This document shows, in pieces, positions 8,946-18,307 of a DNA stretch of 64,000 nucleotides. The position numbers and the translations under genes are program-made. Source of the DNA: an uncultured Acidobacteriota bacterium (GTDB lineage: Bacteria; Acidobacteriota; Terriglobia; Bryobacterales; Bryobacteraceae); NCBI GenBank assembly GCA_902826685.1, contig CADEFT010000034.1:20150-84149 (forward strand). Reading direction: 5' to 3'. Under the pieces are notes generated by a model. The model made no database searches and was not told the DNA's origin. It saw only the letters and a program-made list of their open reading frames with translations. Position 1 is the stretch's first letter; the number at the start of each line of letters is the position of its first letter.

Positions 8946-11900
8946 ATGGCCACATCGGTAGTCAACCTCGAGAGCCTGTCGCCCGCGCAACTGCTGTTCC
9001 TCAAGCGCCGCCTGGCGGAACGTAAGTCCTCTTCGGAGCGGAAGCGGATCCTGCCCGCTCCGCGCCAGGGAGGATTGGTGGAGATGTCGTTCGCGCAGGA
9101 ACGGCTCTGGGTGATGGAGCAGCTTGCGCCCGGCACCCCGCTCTACAACATGTCGGGCGCCGCCCACGTCACCGGACTGTTCGACCCGGCGTTGTGGGAC
9201 CGCACGCTGAACGAGGTCCTGCGGCGTCATGAAGTATTGCGCGCCACCTATTGCACGGTGGATGGGCGGCCACGGGCGTGCATCGCCTCCGGCCCGGCTT
9301 TGCGATCGAAGATCGTCGATCTGCGCCAGAGCGCCCCCGATGCGGTGAATGCCGTGCTACTCGAAGAGTCGCGCCGGCCGTTCGACCTCGCGAGCGGCCC
9401 GCTGCTTCGTTCCACGCTCATCCGCGTGGCGGACAACGAGTGTCACGTGCTGCTCACCATGCACCACATCGTGGCCGACGGCCTTTCCACCAGCATCCTG
9501 TTTCAGGAGTGCGGGGCCATCTACGCGGCCCTTCAGGCGCGCCGCGAGCCCAATCTGCCGCCGCCCGATATCCAATATTTCGACTACGCCTATTGGCAGC
9601 GCCAGTGGCTCAATGAATCCGTGATCGAAGCGCAGACGGCGTATTGGAAGCGCCAGCTCGAGGGAATGCCACACGTGCTGGAGTTGCCCACAGAACGTCC
9701 GCGCTCGGCGGCCACGGGATGTTCGGGCGCGCGGCATTCCATACGGCTCGGTGCGAAGCTCACCGCGTCGCTGCGCGACCTGAGCCGGCGCGAAGGGGTG
9801 ACGCTCTTTGTCAGCTTGCTCGCTGGCTACGCCATCGTGCTCGGCCGCTACGCCGGTCAGAAGGACTTCGCTATCGGCACGCCGGTGGCCGGCCGCAACT
9901 GGCCCGAAACGCAGAACCTGATCGGCTGTTTCCTCAACACGCTTGCCCTGCGTGCCGATATGCGAAACGAACCCACGGGGCGCGATCTGCTGGGCCGTCT
10001 CAAGGGCGTCGTTCTTGGCGCTTTCGACAACCAGGAACTGCCCATCGACAAGGTTCTGGAAGCTCTCAACGTGAGCCGCGGCACCGCGCCTCTTTTTCAA
10101 AACATGTTCAGCCTGGAATCGAACCCGGCGGCGAATTTCCACGTGCCCGGCCTGAAAATCGAGTTTTCCGAATACGATACCGGCACCGCCAAGGTGGACT
10201 TTACGCTGGAGTTGGTGGAGCAGCGCGACGAATTGACGGGATGGCTGGAATATAACAGCGAGCTGTTCGACGCCGCAACGGCGGAACGCTTCGCCGGACA
10301 TTTCGAAACGGTGCTGGAGCAACTGGCGCAGAATCCCGAATTGCCGGTGAGTGCGCTGCGGATGCTGAAGCGGGCCGAATTACGCCGCCTCACGCGGGAC
10401 TGGAACGATACGGAGTCTCCGTACCCGTCGCGGGTCCCGGTCCACAAGCTTTTTGAACAGCAGGCCGCGCAAACGCCAAACCGCCTGGCCGTGAAGTACG
10501 GCGAGCGCCAGTTCACCTATGCCGAATTGAACGCCTGGGCCAATCGTCTGGCACGCGGCCTTCGCCGCCACGGCGTGCGAACCGGCGACATGGTCGCTCT
10601 TTGCATGGATCGCTCCCCCGAGTTCATTGCCGGGATGCTGGCGATTCTCAAAGCCGGTGGCGCTTTCGTTCCGCTCGACCATGGCTATCCACGGCAGCGG
10701 CTTGAATTCATGTTGGCCGATACCGCCGCCACGGCGGCCCTGATCACGCGTGAGATGGCGGGAAAGCTGCCGGCTTTCGATGGCGTGGCCGTTCTGCTTG
10801 AGGACCTGGAAGACAGCGGCACGACGGACCTCAACTCGGGCGTGGATGCCGAAGACCTGGCTTATGTGATGTACACCTCCGGTTCCACGGGCACACCCAA
10901 AGGAATCGGCATTCCGCACCGCGCCATCGCGCGGCTGGTGCTCGGTACCGATTACGCCCAGATGAGGGAGGACGACCGCGTGGCGCAGACTTCCAACGTC
11001 TGTTTCGACGCGGCCACCTTCGAAGTCTGGGGCGCGCTGCTCAACGGCGCCTGTCTGGTGGGTATCAGCAAAGAGATTGCGCTGTCGCCAGTCGAGTTCG
11101 CCGCGCAACTGTCTGAAGAGCGCATCACGGCGATGTTCCTCACCACGTCGCTATTCAATCGCATGGCCGCCGAGTGTCCGGGCGCCTTTGCCGGCCTGCG
11201 CCACCTGATGGCGGGCGGCGAGGCGCTGGATGCCCAGTCCGTGCGGCGCGTCGTGACGAACGCGGGCCGCCCGGCGCGATTCCTCAACGGCTATGGACCC
11301 ACCGAAAGCACGACCTTCGCCGCCTGGCACGAAGTGGCCGAAGTCCCACCCGGCGCGGCCAGCGTTCCCATCGGCCGGCCCCTGGCGAACACCACACTCT
11401 ACGTGCTTGACGCGGCCATGGAGCCGGTGCCGGTCGGTGTTACCGGCGAGCTTTACATCGGTGGCGACGGGCTTGCCCGCGGTTACATCAACCGGCCTCA
11501 GCTCACCGCCGAAAAGTTCGTACCCGATGTGTTCAGCGAACGCCGCGGCGCGCGGCTCTATCGCACCGGCGACCTGGTGCGCTACCGCGAAGACGGAGCC
11601 ATCGACTACCTGGGCCGCACCGACGACCAGGTGAAAATTCGTGGCTTCCGCATCGAGCCCGGTGAGATCGAAACTCTGCTCCGCGCCCATCCGGCGATGC
11701 GCGAATGCGCCGTGATGGCCCGCGAAGATCAGCCCGGCCGCAAGCAGATCGCCGCCTACGTCGTCACTGGCGAAGACGCCTCCGTGGCTCAACTACGCGA
11801 ATGGGTGCGCGGCAGGATGCCCGACTACATGGTGCCCGCCGTCTGGGTGCCTCTCGAGAAACTACCCCTCAATGCCAACGGCAAAGTGGACCGGCGCGCA

Positions 11901-13535
11901 CTGCCGGCTCCCGGTGGTTCCCGCGCTGGACAGGAAGCCGCCTACGCCGGGGCGGCCACCGGTCGCCAGGCCCGCCTGGTGGAAATCTGGCAGTCGGTTC
12001 TGAATGTCGAAAAGATCGGCGTCAACGACAACTTCTTCGAACTGGGTGGCGATTCGATTCTCGCCATTCAGGCCGCCGCGCGCTGCAACGAATCGGGTCT
12101 GGCCGTTTCGCCGGCGCAGATGATGCGGCATCAAACCATCGCCTCGCTGGCGGAAGCCGTAAGCGAAGCGCCCGCCGCGCGAGCCGAGCAAGGGTTCCTC
12201 ACCGGGCCTGTGCCTCTGACTCCCATTCAGAGCTGGTTCTTCGAACGGCTTCCGGCCGACGCCCATCATTGGAACCAGGCCGTGCTGCTCGAACTGACGC
12301 AACCGGCCGCACCCGATGCAGTCCGCCAGGCGTTGATGGCGCTGGTGGAACATCACGACGCGCTGCGCCTCCGCTTCCGCCGGATCGACGGCGAATGGAG
12401 GCAGGAGATCGGCGCCGATCGCTCCACGTCGTTCTTTGGTGAAGGCCGGCTGGCCGATGTCAATCAAGTGCAGGCCTCGCTCGACCTCAGCGAAGGACCG
12501 ATTCTTCGAGCCGCGTATTTGCGCGGAGAGCCGTGGGAAAACCCGCGTCTTCTGATCGCCGTGCACCATCTCGCGGTCGATGGAGTTTCTTGGCGCATTC
12601 TGCTTGAGGACCTGCAGACGGCGCTGCGGCAACTGGCCCAAGGCGAAGCCATCAAGCTGCCGCCAAAAACCGCGTCGTTCCGGCAGTGGTCGGAAAAGCT
12701 GCGTGAGTACGCCCAATCGGCGGACCTCGCCGGCCAGGTTCCGTACTGGCTGGCACAGCGGAACACCGAAGCGTCCGGGCAGACCGAAGCGAACCTCGCC
12801 GGCTCGGCACGCACTGTCTCCGCGTCGCTATCGGCCGCTGAAACCCGCGCGCTGCTGCAGAAGGCGCCCCAGGCCTTGCGCGCGCAGGTGGAAGAGATCC
12901 TGCTCGCCGCGTTGGCGCTGGCATTCGAGCGATCTTCCCTTACGGTCAATCTCGAAGGCCATGGCCGCGAGCCGCTGAGTGGCGAACCGCTCGACCTCTC
13001 GCGCACGGTGGGTTGGTTCACTTCCATCTCCCCGGTCCGCTTGACGCTGCCCGCCGGCGGGGCGCAGGAGGCACTCGCGGCGGTCAAGGAACAACTGCGC
13101 CAGCGTCCGGAACGCGGCGTCGGATATGGCGTTCTGCGCTATCTCGGGGCCGGCCTCGATCCGCAATCCGATCCACCGGTCAGTTTCAACTACCTCGGCC
13201 AGTTCGATGGACTGCTCGATAGCGCCACCAGTTTTCGCATGGCGCCCGAAAGCGCCGGCGACCTGCACAGTCCGCGCGGAGAGCGCCGCCACGCAATCGA
13301 AATCAACGCCCGCGTGATGGGTGGCCACTTGTCGATCGACTGGACGCACAACGGGGACCATGATGCCATCGGGAACCTGGCGGCCCGCATGATCGGCGCG
13401 CTCCGGGAACTGCTCGATTTCGATGCCGCCGCCGCTGCGCCTTCCGACTTTCCCCTGGCGCGTCTCGATGCAAAAAAGCTGGATCGCGTGCAGAAGATGC
13501 TCGCGCGCGCCGCGACCAAGGGTCCGGTGCAATGA
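8946..13535 (+). CDS. Non-ribosomal peptide synthetase module 1, C-A-PCP-E (predicted D-Val/Ile)
   Basis: A protein of 1529 residues. The condensation domain (about 45-470) has HHIVADG at 173-179 and probably accepts the PKS acyl chain. The adenylation domain (about 500-900) has YTSGSTGTPKG at 643. Its ten specificity positions, aligned by eye to GrsA, read D-A-F-F-M-G-G-T-F-K, close to Val and Ile codes. The carrier serine is S1037 (GGDSI). The epimerase domain (about 1085-1510) has HHLAVDG from 1207, plus EGHGRE and NYLGQFD. The C-terminus (SDFPLARLDAKKLDRV) looks like a donor communication-mediating helix that would pair with the start of module 2. It overlaps the MFS gene by 4 bases. No clear Shine-Dalgarno is visible before ATG 8946, 12 bases after the PKS stop. 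Confidence 0.95.
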   Translation: MATSVVNLESLSPAQLLFLKRRLAERKSSSERKRILPAPRQGGLVEMSFAQERLWVMEQLAPGTPLYNMSGAAHVTGLFDPALWDRTLNEVLRRHEVLRATYCTVDGRPRACIASGPALRSKIVDLRQSAPDAVNAVLLEESRRPFDLASGPLLRSTLIRVADNECHVLLTMHHIVADGLSTSILFQECGAIYAALQARREPNLPPPDIQYFDYAYWQRQWLNESVIEAQTAYWKRQLEGMPHVLELPTERPRSAATGCSGARHSIRLGAKLTASLRDLSRREGVTLFVSLLAGYAIVLGRYAGQKDFAIGTPVAGRNWPETQNLIGCFLNTLALRADMRNEPTGRDLLGRLKGVVLGAFDNQELPIDKVLEALNVSRGTAPLFQNMFSLESNPAANFHVPGLKIEFSEYDTGTAKVDFTLELVEQRDELTGWLEYNSELFDAATAERFAGHFETVLEQLAQNPELPVSALRMLKRAELRRLTRDWNDTESPYPSRVPVHKLFEQQAAQTPNRLAVKYGERQFTYAELNAWANRLARGLRRHGVRTGDMVALCMDRSPEFIAGMLAILKAGGAFVPLDHGYPRQRLEFMLADTAATAALITREMAGKLPAFDGVAVLLEDLEDSGTTDLNSGVDAEDLAYVMYTSGSTGTPKGIGIPHRAIARLVLGTDYAQMREDDRVAQTSNVCFDAATFEVWGALLNGACLVGISKEIALSPVEFAAQLSEERITAMFLTTSLFNRMAAECPGAFAGLRHLMAGGEALDAQSVRRVVTNAGRPARFLNGYGPTESTTFAAWHEVAEVPPGAASVPIGRPLANTTLYVLDAAMEPVPVGVTGELYIGGDGLARGYINRPQLTAEKFVPDVFSERRGARLYRTGDLVRYREDGAIDYLGRTDDQVKIRGFRIEPGEIETLLRAHPAMRECAVMAREDQPGRKQIAAYVVTGEDASVAQLREWVRGRMPDYMVPAVWVPLEKLPLNANGKVDRRALPAPGGSRAGQEAAYAGAATGRQARLVEIWQSVLNVEKIGVNDNFFELGGDSILAIQAAARCNESGLAVSPAQMMRHQTIASLAEAVSEAPAARAEQGFLTGPVPLTPIQSWFFERLPADAHHWNQAVLLELTQPAAPDAVRQALMALVEHHDALRLRFRRIDGEWRQEIGADRSTSFFGEGRLADVNQVQASLDLSEGPILRAAYLRGEPWENPRLLIAVHHLAVDGVSWRILLEDLQTALRQLAQGEAIKLPPKTASFRQWSEKLREYAQSADLAGQVPYWLAQRNTEASGQTEANLAGSARTVSASLSAAETRALLQKAPQALRAQVEEILLAALALAFERSSLTVNLEGHGREPLSGEPLDLSRTVGWFTSISPVRLTLPAGGAQEALAAVKEQLRQRPERGVGYGVLRYLGAGLDPQSDPPVSFNYLGQFDGLLDSATSFRMAPESAGDLHSPRGERRHAIEINARVMGGHLSIDWTHNGDHDAIGNLAARMIGALRELLDFDAAAAAPSDFPLARLDAKKLDRVQKMLARAATKGPVQ

Positions 13536-14866
13536 AGACCTTCCTTGTCGTGTGGGCCGGGCAGTTGGTTTCGCTGCTTGGCTCCGGCCTCACCGGTTTC
13601 GCGCTGGGCTTGTGGGTGCTGCAACAGACGGGCTCGGTGGCCGATTTCGCGCTGGTCTCGGTTTGCACCGTGTTGCCGGGTGTCTTGTTCTCTCCGCTGG
13701 CGGGAGCGCTGGTGGATCGTTGGGATCGCCGGCTCACGATGCTGGTGAGTGAATGCGGCGCTTGCCTGGCGACACTGCTGCTGGCCGTACTGCTTCAAAG
13801 CGGTCAATTGCAGACGTGGCACATCTACGGCGCGATGTGCGTCATTTCGACGCTGGCGGCCTTTCAGTGGCCTGCCTATACCGCCGCCACCACACTGATG
13901 GCGCCGCGCGAGCATTTGGCCAACGCAAGCGGCCTGGTGCAACTGGCGCACGGACTCGCCAAGACCGGCGCTCCGGTGCTGGCCGGAATCATGGTTTCCA
14001 ACGTGCATATCGGCTTGAGTGGAGTGCTGTTCCTCGACACACTCTCCTACGTGTTCGCGGCGGCGACGCTGCTGCTGGTGCGCTTTCCCGCGCCACCGCC
14101 ACGTGCGCAGCCAGCGTCGCTGGCCGGCGATATCGTCGAAGGTTGGGCGTTCCTGCTGGCACGGCCCGCCATCCTTGGGCTCATGCTGCTGCTGGCCGCC
14201 ACCAATTTCATGATGGGTATGATCATGGTGCTGACCGCGCCGCTGGTACTCTCGTTCGCCAACGCCGCCGTGCTGGGCACGGTGATGTCGGTGGCGGGAA
14301 TGGGTATGTTCGCGGGCAGCGCCGGCATCAGCGTTTGGGGTGGACCCAAACGGCGCATGCCCGCCGTGCTGGGCTTTCTTGCGCTCTCGGGAATCGCTTT
14401 GCTGCCGGCCGGACTGCCGCCCTCGGCGCCGCTGCTGGCGGCGGGCGCCTTTGTGTTCATGTTGGGCGTGCCGGTGATCAACAGTTGCAGTCAGGCCATC
14501 CTGCAGTGCAAAGTGCCGCCGCTGCTGCAGGGCCGCGTCTTTTCGGCCACCGGTATGGTGGTTTCGTCTTCGTTGCCGCTGGCCTTCGTCCTGGCCGGTC
14601 CCCTGGCGGACCGCGTTTTCGAGCCACTGCTGGTCAAGGCCGTTCCCTGCGGTCTGAACCTGGCCGCGATCGTCGGCGGCGGTCCCGGCCGCGGCGTGGC
14701 GCTCATGTTCGTACTGTGCGGCCTGCTGCTCATCGCCGTGGCGCTGGGTGGATGGCTGTGGCGGCCGCTGCGGCGGTTGGAATCGGATCTGCCCGATGCC
14801 GAAATCACCGCGCGAATCATTCGCTTCGAACCGGAAACGAATCTCTCCTCGCCCTCACTAAGCTGA
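13532..14866 (+). CDS. MFS transporter, probable exporter of the NRPS product
   Basis: A 444-residue major facilitator superfamily protein with about 12 hydrophobic segments, starting MKTFLVVWAGQLVSLLGSGL. The loop between helices 2 and 3 carries the MFS motif A form GALVDRWDRRLTM. It resembles the EntS-like drug/siderophore exporters often found inside NRPS clusters. The ATG overlaps the stop of module 1 (ATGA), so expression is coupled to the synthetase. Its likely role is moving the finished peptide, or an intermediate, across the inner membrane; the Lol-like genes at the cluster's start could then carry it further. The substrate is inferred from context only. Confidence 0.9.
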   Translation: MKTFLVVWAGQLVSLLGSGLTGFALGLWVLQQTGSVADFALVSVCTVLPGVLFSPLAGALVDRWDRRLTMLVSECGACLATLLLAVLLQSGQLQTWHIYGAMCVISTLAAFQWPAYTAATTLMAPREHLANASGLVQLAHGLAKTGAPVLAGIMVSNVHIGLSGVLFLDTLSYVFAAATLLLVRFPAPPPRAQPASLAGDIVEGWAFLLARPAILGLMLLLAATNFMMGMIMVLTAPLVLSFANAAVLGTVMSVAGMGMFAGSAGISVWGGPKRRMPAVLGFLALSGIALLPAGLPPSAPLLAAGAFVFMLGVPVINSCSQAILQCKVPPLLQGRVFSATGMVVSSSLPLAFVLAGPLADRVFEPLLVKAVPCGLNLAAIVGGGPGRGVALMFVLCGLLLIAVALGGWLWRPLRRLESDLPDAEITARIIRFEPETNLSSPSLS

Positions 14867-14915
14867 CGAAGTCCCGATTGAGACTTCCGAAGCAACCAAA
14901 ATTCAGGAGCGAGCA

Positions 14916-15125
14916 ATGAGCCAAGACAACGAACAGGACAATACTGTCTACAAAGTGGTTGTGAACCACGAAGAGCAGTATTCCATTTGGCCGGTGCACA
15001 AAGCCAATCCGCTGGGCTGGCGCGATGGCGGCAAATCCGGCGCCAGACAGGAATGCCTTTCCTTCATCAAGGACGTCTGGACCGACATGCGTCCGTTGAG
15101 CCTCCGCCTTCGCAGCAACGCCTGA
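14916..15125 (+). CDS. MbtH-like protein
   Basis: A 69-residue MbtH-family protein, the small partner that binds adenylation domains and often is needed for their folding or activity. The family landmarks are all present: NHEEQYSIWP near residue 19, NPLGW, and DVWTDMRPLSLR near the C-terminus, including the conserved tryptophans that pack against the A domain. It has a good ribosome site (AGGAG, seven bases before the ATG) and lies between the MFS gene and module 2. It probably serves several of the five adenylation domains encoded around it, since no other copy is visible in the window. Confidence 0.96.
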   Translation: MSQDNEQDNTVYKVVVNHEEQYSIWPVHKANPLGWRDGGKSGARQECLSFIKDVWTDMRPLSLRLRSNA

Positions 15126-15150
15126 AACCCGCGCCAGGAGCCGTATTCCC

Positions 15151-18100
15151 ATGACCAACGTTCAGGACATCTATCCGCTCTCGCCCATGCAGCAGGGCAT
15201 GCTGTTCCACAGCCAGCTTTCCACCGGCTCCGGCATGTACTTCACGCAGTTGAGCGGCACGCTGAAAGGGCGCCGCCGCGCGGAAGTTTTCCGCCAGGCC
15301 CTGGAACGCGCCATGGGACGCCATGCGGTTCTACGGACATCGTTTCTCTGGGAATCGCTGGATGAGCCCCTGCAGGTGGTTCACGCCGGCGCCGTGCTGC
15401 CGGTGGAAGAGCTGGACTGGAGCCGCCTGGAAAACGATGGCGAAGAGTTCGGCAAGCTGTTGGAAGCGGACCGCCGCCGCGGCTTCGATCATGGGTCGGC
15501 GCCGTTGATGCGGCTGACGCTGGTGCAATGTGCCGGTGACGAGTTCCGATTCATCTGGAGCCACCATCACATCCTGCTCGATGGCTGGAGCTTCTCGCTG
15601 CTCATGCGCGAACTGCTGCTCGATTGCGACGCGTTGCTCTCGGGCCGCGAGCAATCTTTCCCTTCGGCTCGACCCTACCGCGACTATGTGGCGTGGCTGC
15701 AGCGGCAGGATTCAAGCGCGGCGGAGAAGTATTGGCGCCGCACGCTGGCGGGCTTTCGCGAGCCCTCATTCATCGCCGCCGAGCCGCGCCGGGGCGTGGA
15801 AGCCGGCCATGGTCTTTGTGAACGGACTCTGCCCGAAGCTCTTTCCGCGCGCCTCACCGGCGCCGCCCGCCGGCGCCAGGTGACGTTAAACACGATGGTG
15901 CAGGCCGCCTGGGCGCTGGTGCTGGCCTCGGCTTCCGGAAAGCGCGATGTGGTTTTCGGCTCGGTCGTTTCCGGCCGGCCGGCGGAACTGCCGGGGGTCG
16001 AAAACATGACCGGGTTATTCATCAATGTCCTGCCGGTTCGCGAAACACTGGACGGCGGGCAGACCGTGGCGGCGTGGCTTGAGCGGATGCAGGCGAGCCA
16101 GCTCGAATCGCGCCAGTTTGAATACGCGGCGCTGATCGACATTCAGAGTTGGAGCGAACTCGGCCGGGGAACGCCGCTGTTCGACAGCATCGTGGTCTTT
16201 GAAAACTATCCGGCGCTTTCGAGCGCCGCCAATGTCGAAGATCTCCGGTTCTTCGAGAAAGCCAACTATCCGGTGACATTGATTGCCCGGCCGGGCGACC
16301 GGTTCGAGCTTTCGATCAATCACGATCCCCGGTTTGTCTCCAACGAATCGGCGCGATCCCTGCTCGAACGGATGGAAACCGTGCTCGACCAGCTTGCCGC
16401 CGATGAAACCCGCACACTGGGCGAGATCCAGTTGGCCGCGGCGGGCTTGTCGAACGACACCGCTACCGCATATCCGAAAGACAAAAGCGCCGCCGCCCTG
16501 TTCGAAGCCCGAGCGGCGGAGGATCCCGAAGCCATCGCAGTGAGTTTCGGCGGCCGTGTTCTAACCCGCGGCGAACTCAACCGGCAGGCCAATCAGATGG
16601 CTCACCTGCTGCGCCAGTGTGGCGTGCGGACCGGCAGCGCCGTCGCTCTCTTCCTCAACCGCTCCATCGAATCGGTGGTGGCCACGCTCGCCGTGGTCAA
16701 GGCGGGCGGCGTGTATGTCCCGCTCGATCCCGGCTATCCGCAAGAGCGGCTGCGGTTCATGCTGGCCGACACGCAGGCGCCGGTGCTGATCACCACGGCG
16801 GAGTTCGAGGGCCGGCTACCCGCCTACAGCGGAACCATTCTCTGTCTGGATTGCGACGCCGCCACGCTCGACGCACAGCCGGCGGGAAACCTTGACGTTC
16901 CGGTTTCAGGCGACGACATTGCCTACCTGATGTACACTTCCGGATCCACCGGCAAGCCCAAGGGCATCGCCATTCGCCACGGCTCTATCGCGCGGCTGAT
17001 TCTGAATACCAACTACATCCAACTGGAGTCCAGCGATCGAGTGGCTCACGTTTCAAACCCCTGCTTCGACGCCGCGACTTTTGAGATCTGGGGTGCGCTG
17101 TTTTCCGGCGCTTGCTTGATTGGCATCGACAAAGACGTGGCTCTTTCGCCCGCCGACTTTGCAGCCCAGCTTCGCACCGGGCGCGTTACGACCGTCTTTC
17201 TGACGACGGCGCTCTTCAACCGGCTGGCGGCCGATACCCCAGAGGTGTTCGGCACGCTGCGCCACGTTTTGTTCGGGGGCGAGTCCTGCGACGTGAACTC
17301 CATCCGCCGTGTGCTGGAACATGGCAAGCCGCAACACCTGCTACACGTTTACGGTCCCACCGAAAGCACCACGTTCGCGACGTGGTTCGAGATCGAGAGC
17401 ATGGCGGCCACAGCCACCACGGCTCCCATCGGACGGGCGCTTTCAAACACCACGCTCCACGTACTCGATTCCACCATGCAGCCCGTTCCCACGGGCGTGG
17501 TGGCGGAACTCTACATCGGCGGCGACGGGCTCGCCACCGGCTACGCGTCGCGGCCGGATCTCACCGCCGCGGCGTTCGTTCCGAATCCGTTCGGACCGGA
17601 GCCGGGCAGCCGTCTCTACCGCACCGGCGACCTGGTGCGATGCCTGGAAGACGGCGTTCTGGAATTCGCGGGCCGCGTGGATCACCAGGTCAAGATTCGC
17701 GGCTTCCGCATCGAGCCCGGTGAGGTGGAGGCCGTGCTCCGCCAACATTCCGGCGTCACGGAGTGCGCGGTGATCGTGCGCGAAGACAAACCCGGCGAGA
17801 AGCGCCTGGTGGCCTACTTCGCCTCGCACGATGGCGTCACCGCCCCTGAGCTTCGCGCCTGGGCCCGCGCCTCCATGCCCGAATACATGGTGCCCGCCGC
17901 CTGGACCGCGGTGCCGCAACTGCCGCTCAACTCAAACGGGAAGGTGGATCGCGCGGCTCTGCCCGCTCCCGATTTCAGCGGTGGCGGAGAGGATCACGTG
18001 CACCCGCGCAACGCAGTCCAAAAGATCGCGGCCGATATCTGCGCGGAAGTCCTGAGCCTCGATCGCGTCAGCGTCACGGCGAATTTCTTCGACCTGGGCG

Positions 18101-18297
18101 GCCACTCACTTCTGGCCACGCAATTCATCTCGCGTCTGCGTGAGGTGTTCCAAGTGGAGATCCCTCTGCGGCACGCCTTCGAACATGCCACGGTGGCGGA
18201 GTTATGCGAAGCGCTCATGCGCGAGCCCGGACAGCGCGAGCGCCTGGAAGCCACGGCGGAAGTGTTGTTGGAAGTGGACGCGCTGCCCGCCGCCTAA
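15151..18297 (+). CDS. Non-ribosomal peptide synthetase module 2, C-A-PCP (predicted Ile/Val)
   Basis: A 1048-residue C-A-PCP module. The N-terminus (DIYPLSPMQQGMLFH) is the usual acceptor communication region of a condensation domain that follows an epimerase, so the C domain is expected to be of the DCL type. Its catalytic motif is HHILLDG at 139-145. The adenylation domain (about 455-860) reads D-A-F-F-L-G-V-T-F-K at the ten code positions, an Ile/Val-like code, and is strikingly similar to the A domain of module 1 (both have FDAATFE and the LSP-x-x-FAAQL stretch). The carrier serine is S986 in GGHSLLATQ. No epimerase is present, so the residue stays L. The start has AGGAG upstream. Confidence 0.95.
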   Translation: MTNVQDIYPLSPMQQGMLFHSQLSTGSGMYFTQLSGTLKGRRRAEVFRQALERAMGRHAVLRTSFLWESLDEPLQVVHAGAVLPVEELDWSRLENDGEEFGKLLEADRRRGFDHGSAPLMRLTLVQCAGDEFRFIWSHHHILLDGWSFSLLMRELLLDCDALLSGREQSFPSARPYRDYVAWLQRQDSSAAEKYWRRTLAGFREPSFIAAEPRRGVEAGHGLCERTLPEALSARLTGAARRRQVTLNTMVQAAWALVLASASGKRDVVFGSVVSGRPAELPGVENMTGLFINVLPVRETLDGGQTVAAWLERMQASQLESRQFEYAALIDIQSWSELGRGTPLFDSIVVFENYPALSSAANVEDLRFFEKANYPVTLIARPGDRFELSINHDPRFVSNESARSLLERMETVLDQLAADETRTLGEIQLAAAGLSNDTATAYPKDKSAAALFEARAAEDPEAIAVSFGGRVLTRGELNRQANQMAHLLRQCGVRTGSAVALFLNRSIESVVATLAVVKAGGVYVPLDPGYPQERLRFMLADTQAPVLITTAEFEGRLPAYSGTILCLDCDAATLDAQPAGNLDVPVSGDDIAYLMYTSGSTGKPKGIAIRHGSIARLILNTNYIQLESSDRVAHVSNPCFDAATFEIWGALFSGACLIGIDKDVALSPADFAAQLRTGRVTTVFLTTALFNRLAADTPEVFGTLRHVLFGGESCDVNSIRRVLEHGKPQHLLHVYGPTESTTFATWFEIESMAATATTAPIGRALSNTTLHVLDSTMQPVPTGVVAELYIGGDGLATGYASRPDLTAAAFVPNPFGPEPGSRLYRTGDLVRCLEDGVLEFAGRVDHQVKIRGFRIEPGEVEAVLRQHSGVTECAVIVREDKPGEKRLVAYFASHDGVTAPELRAWARASMPEYMVPAAWTAVPQLPLNSNGKVDRAALPAPDFSGGGEDHVHPRNAVQKIAADICAEVLSLDRVSVTANFFDLGGHSLLATQFISRLREVFQVEIPLRHAFEHATVAELCEALMREPGQRERLEATAEVLLEVDALPAA

Positions 18298-18307
18298 CGG
18301 AGTAGAA

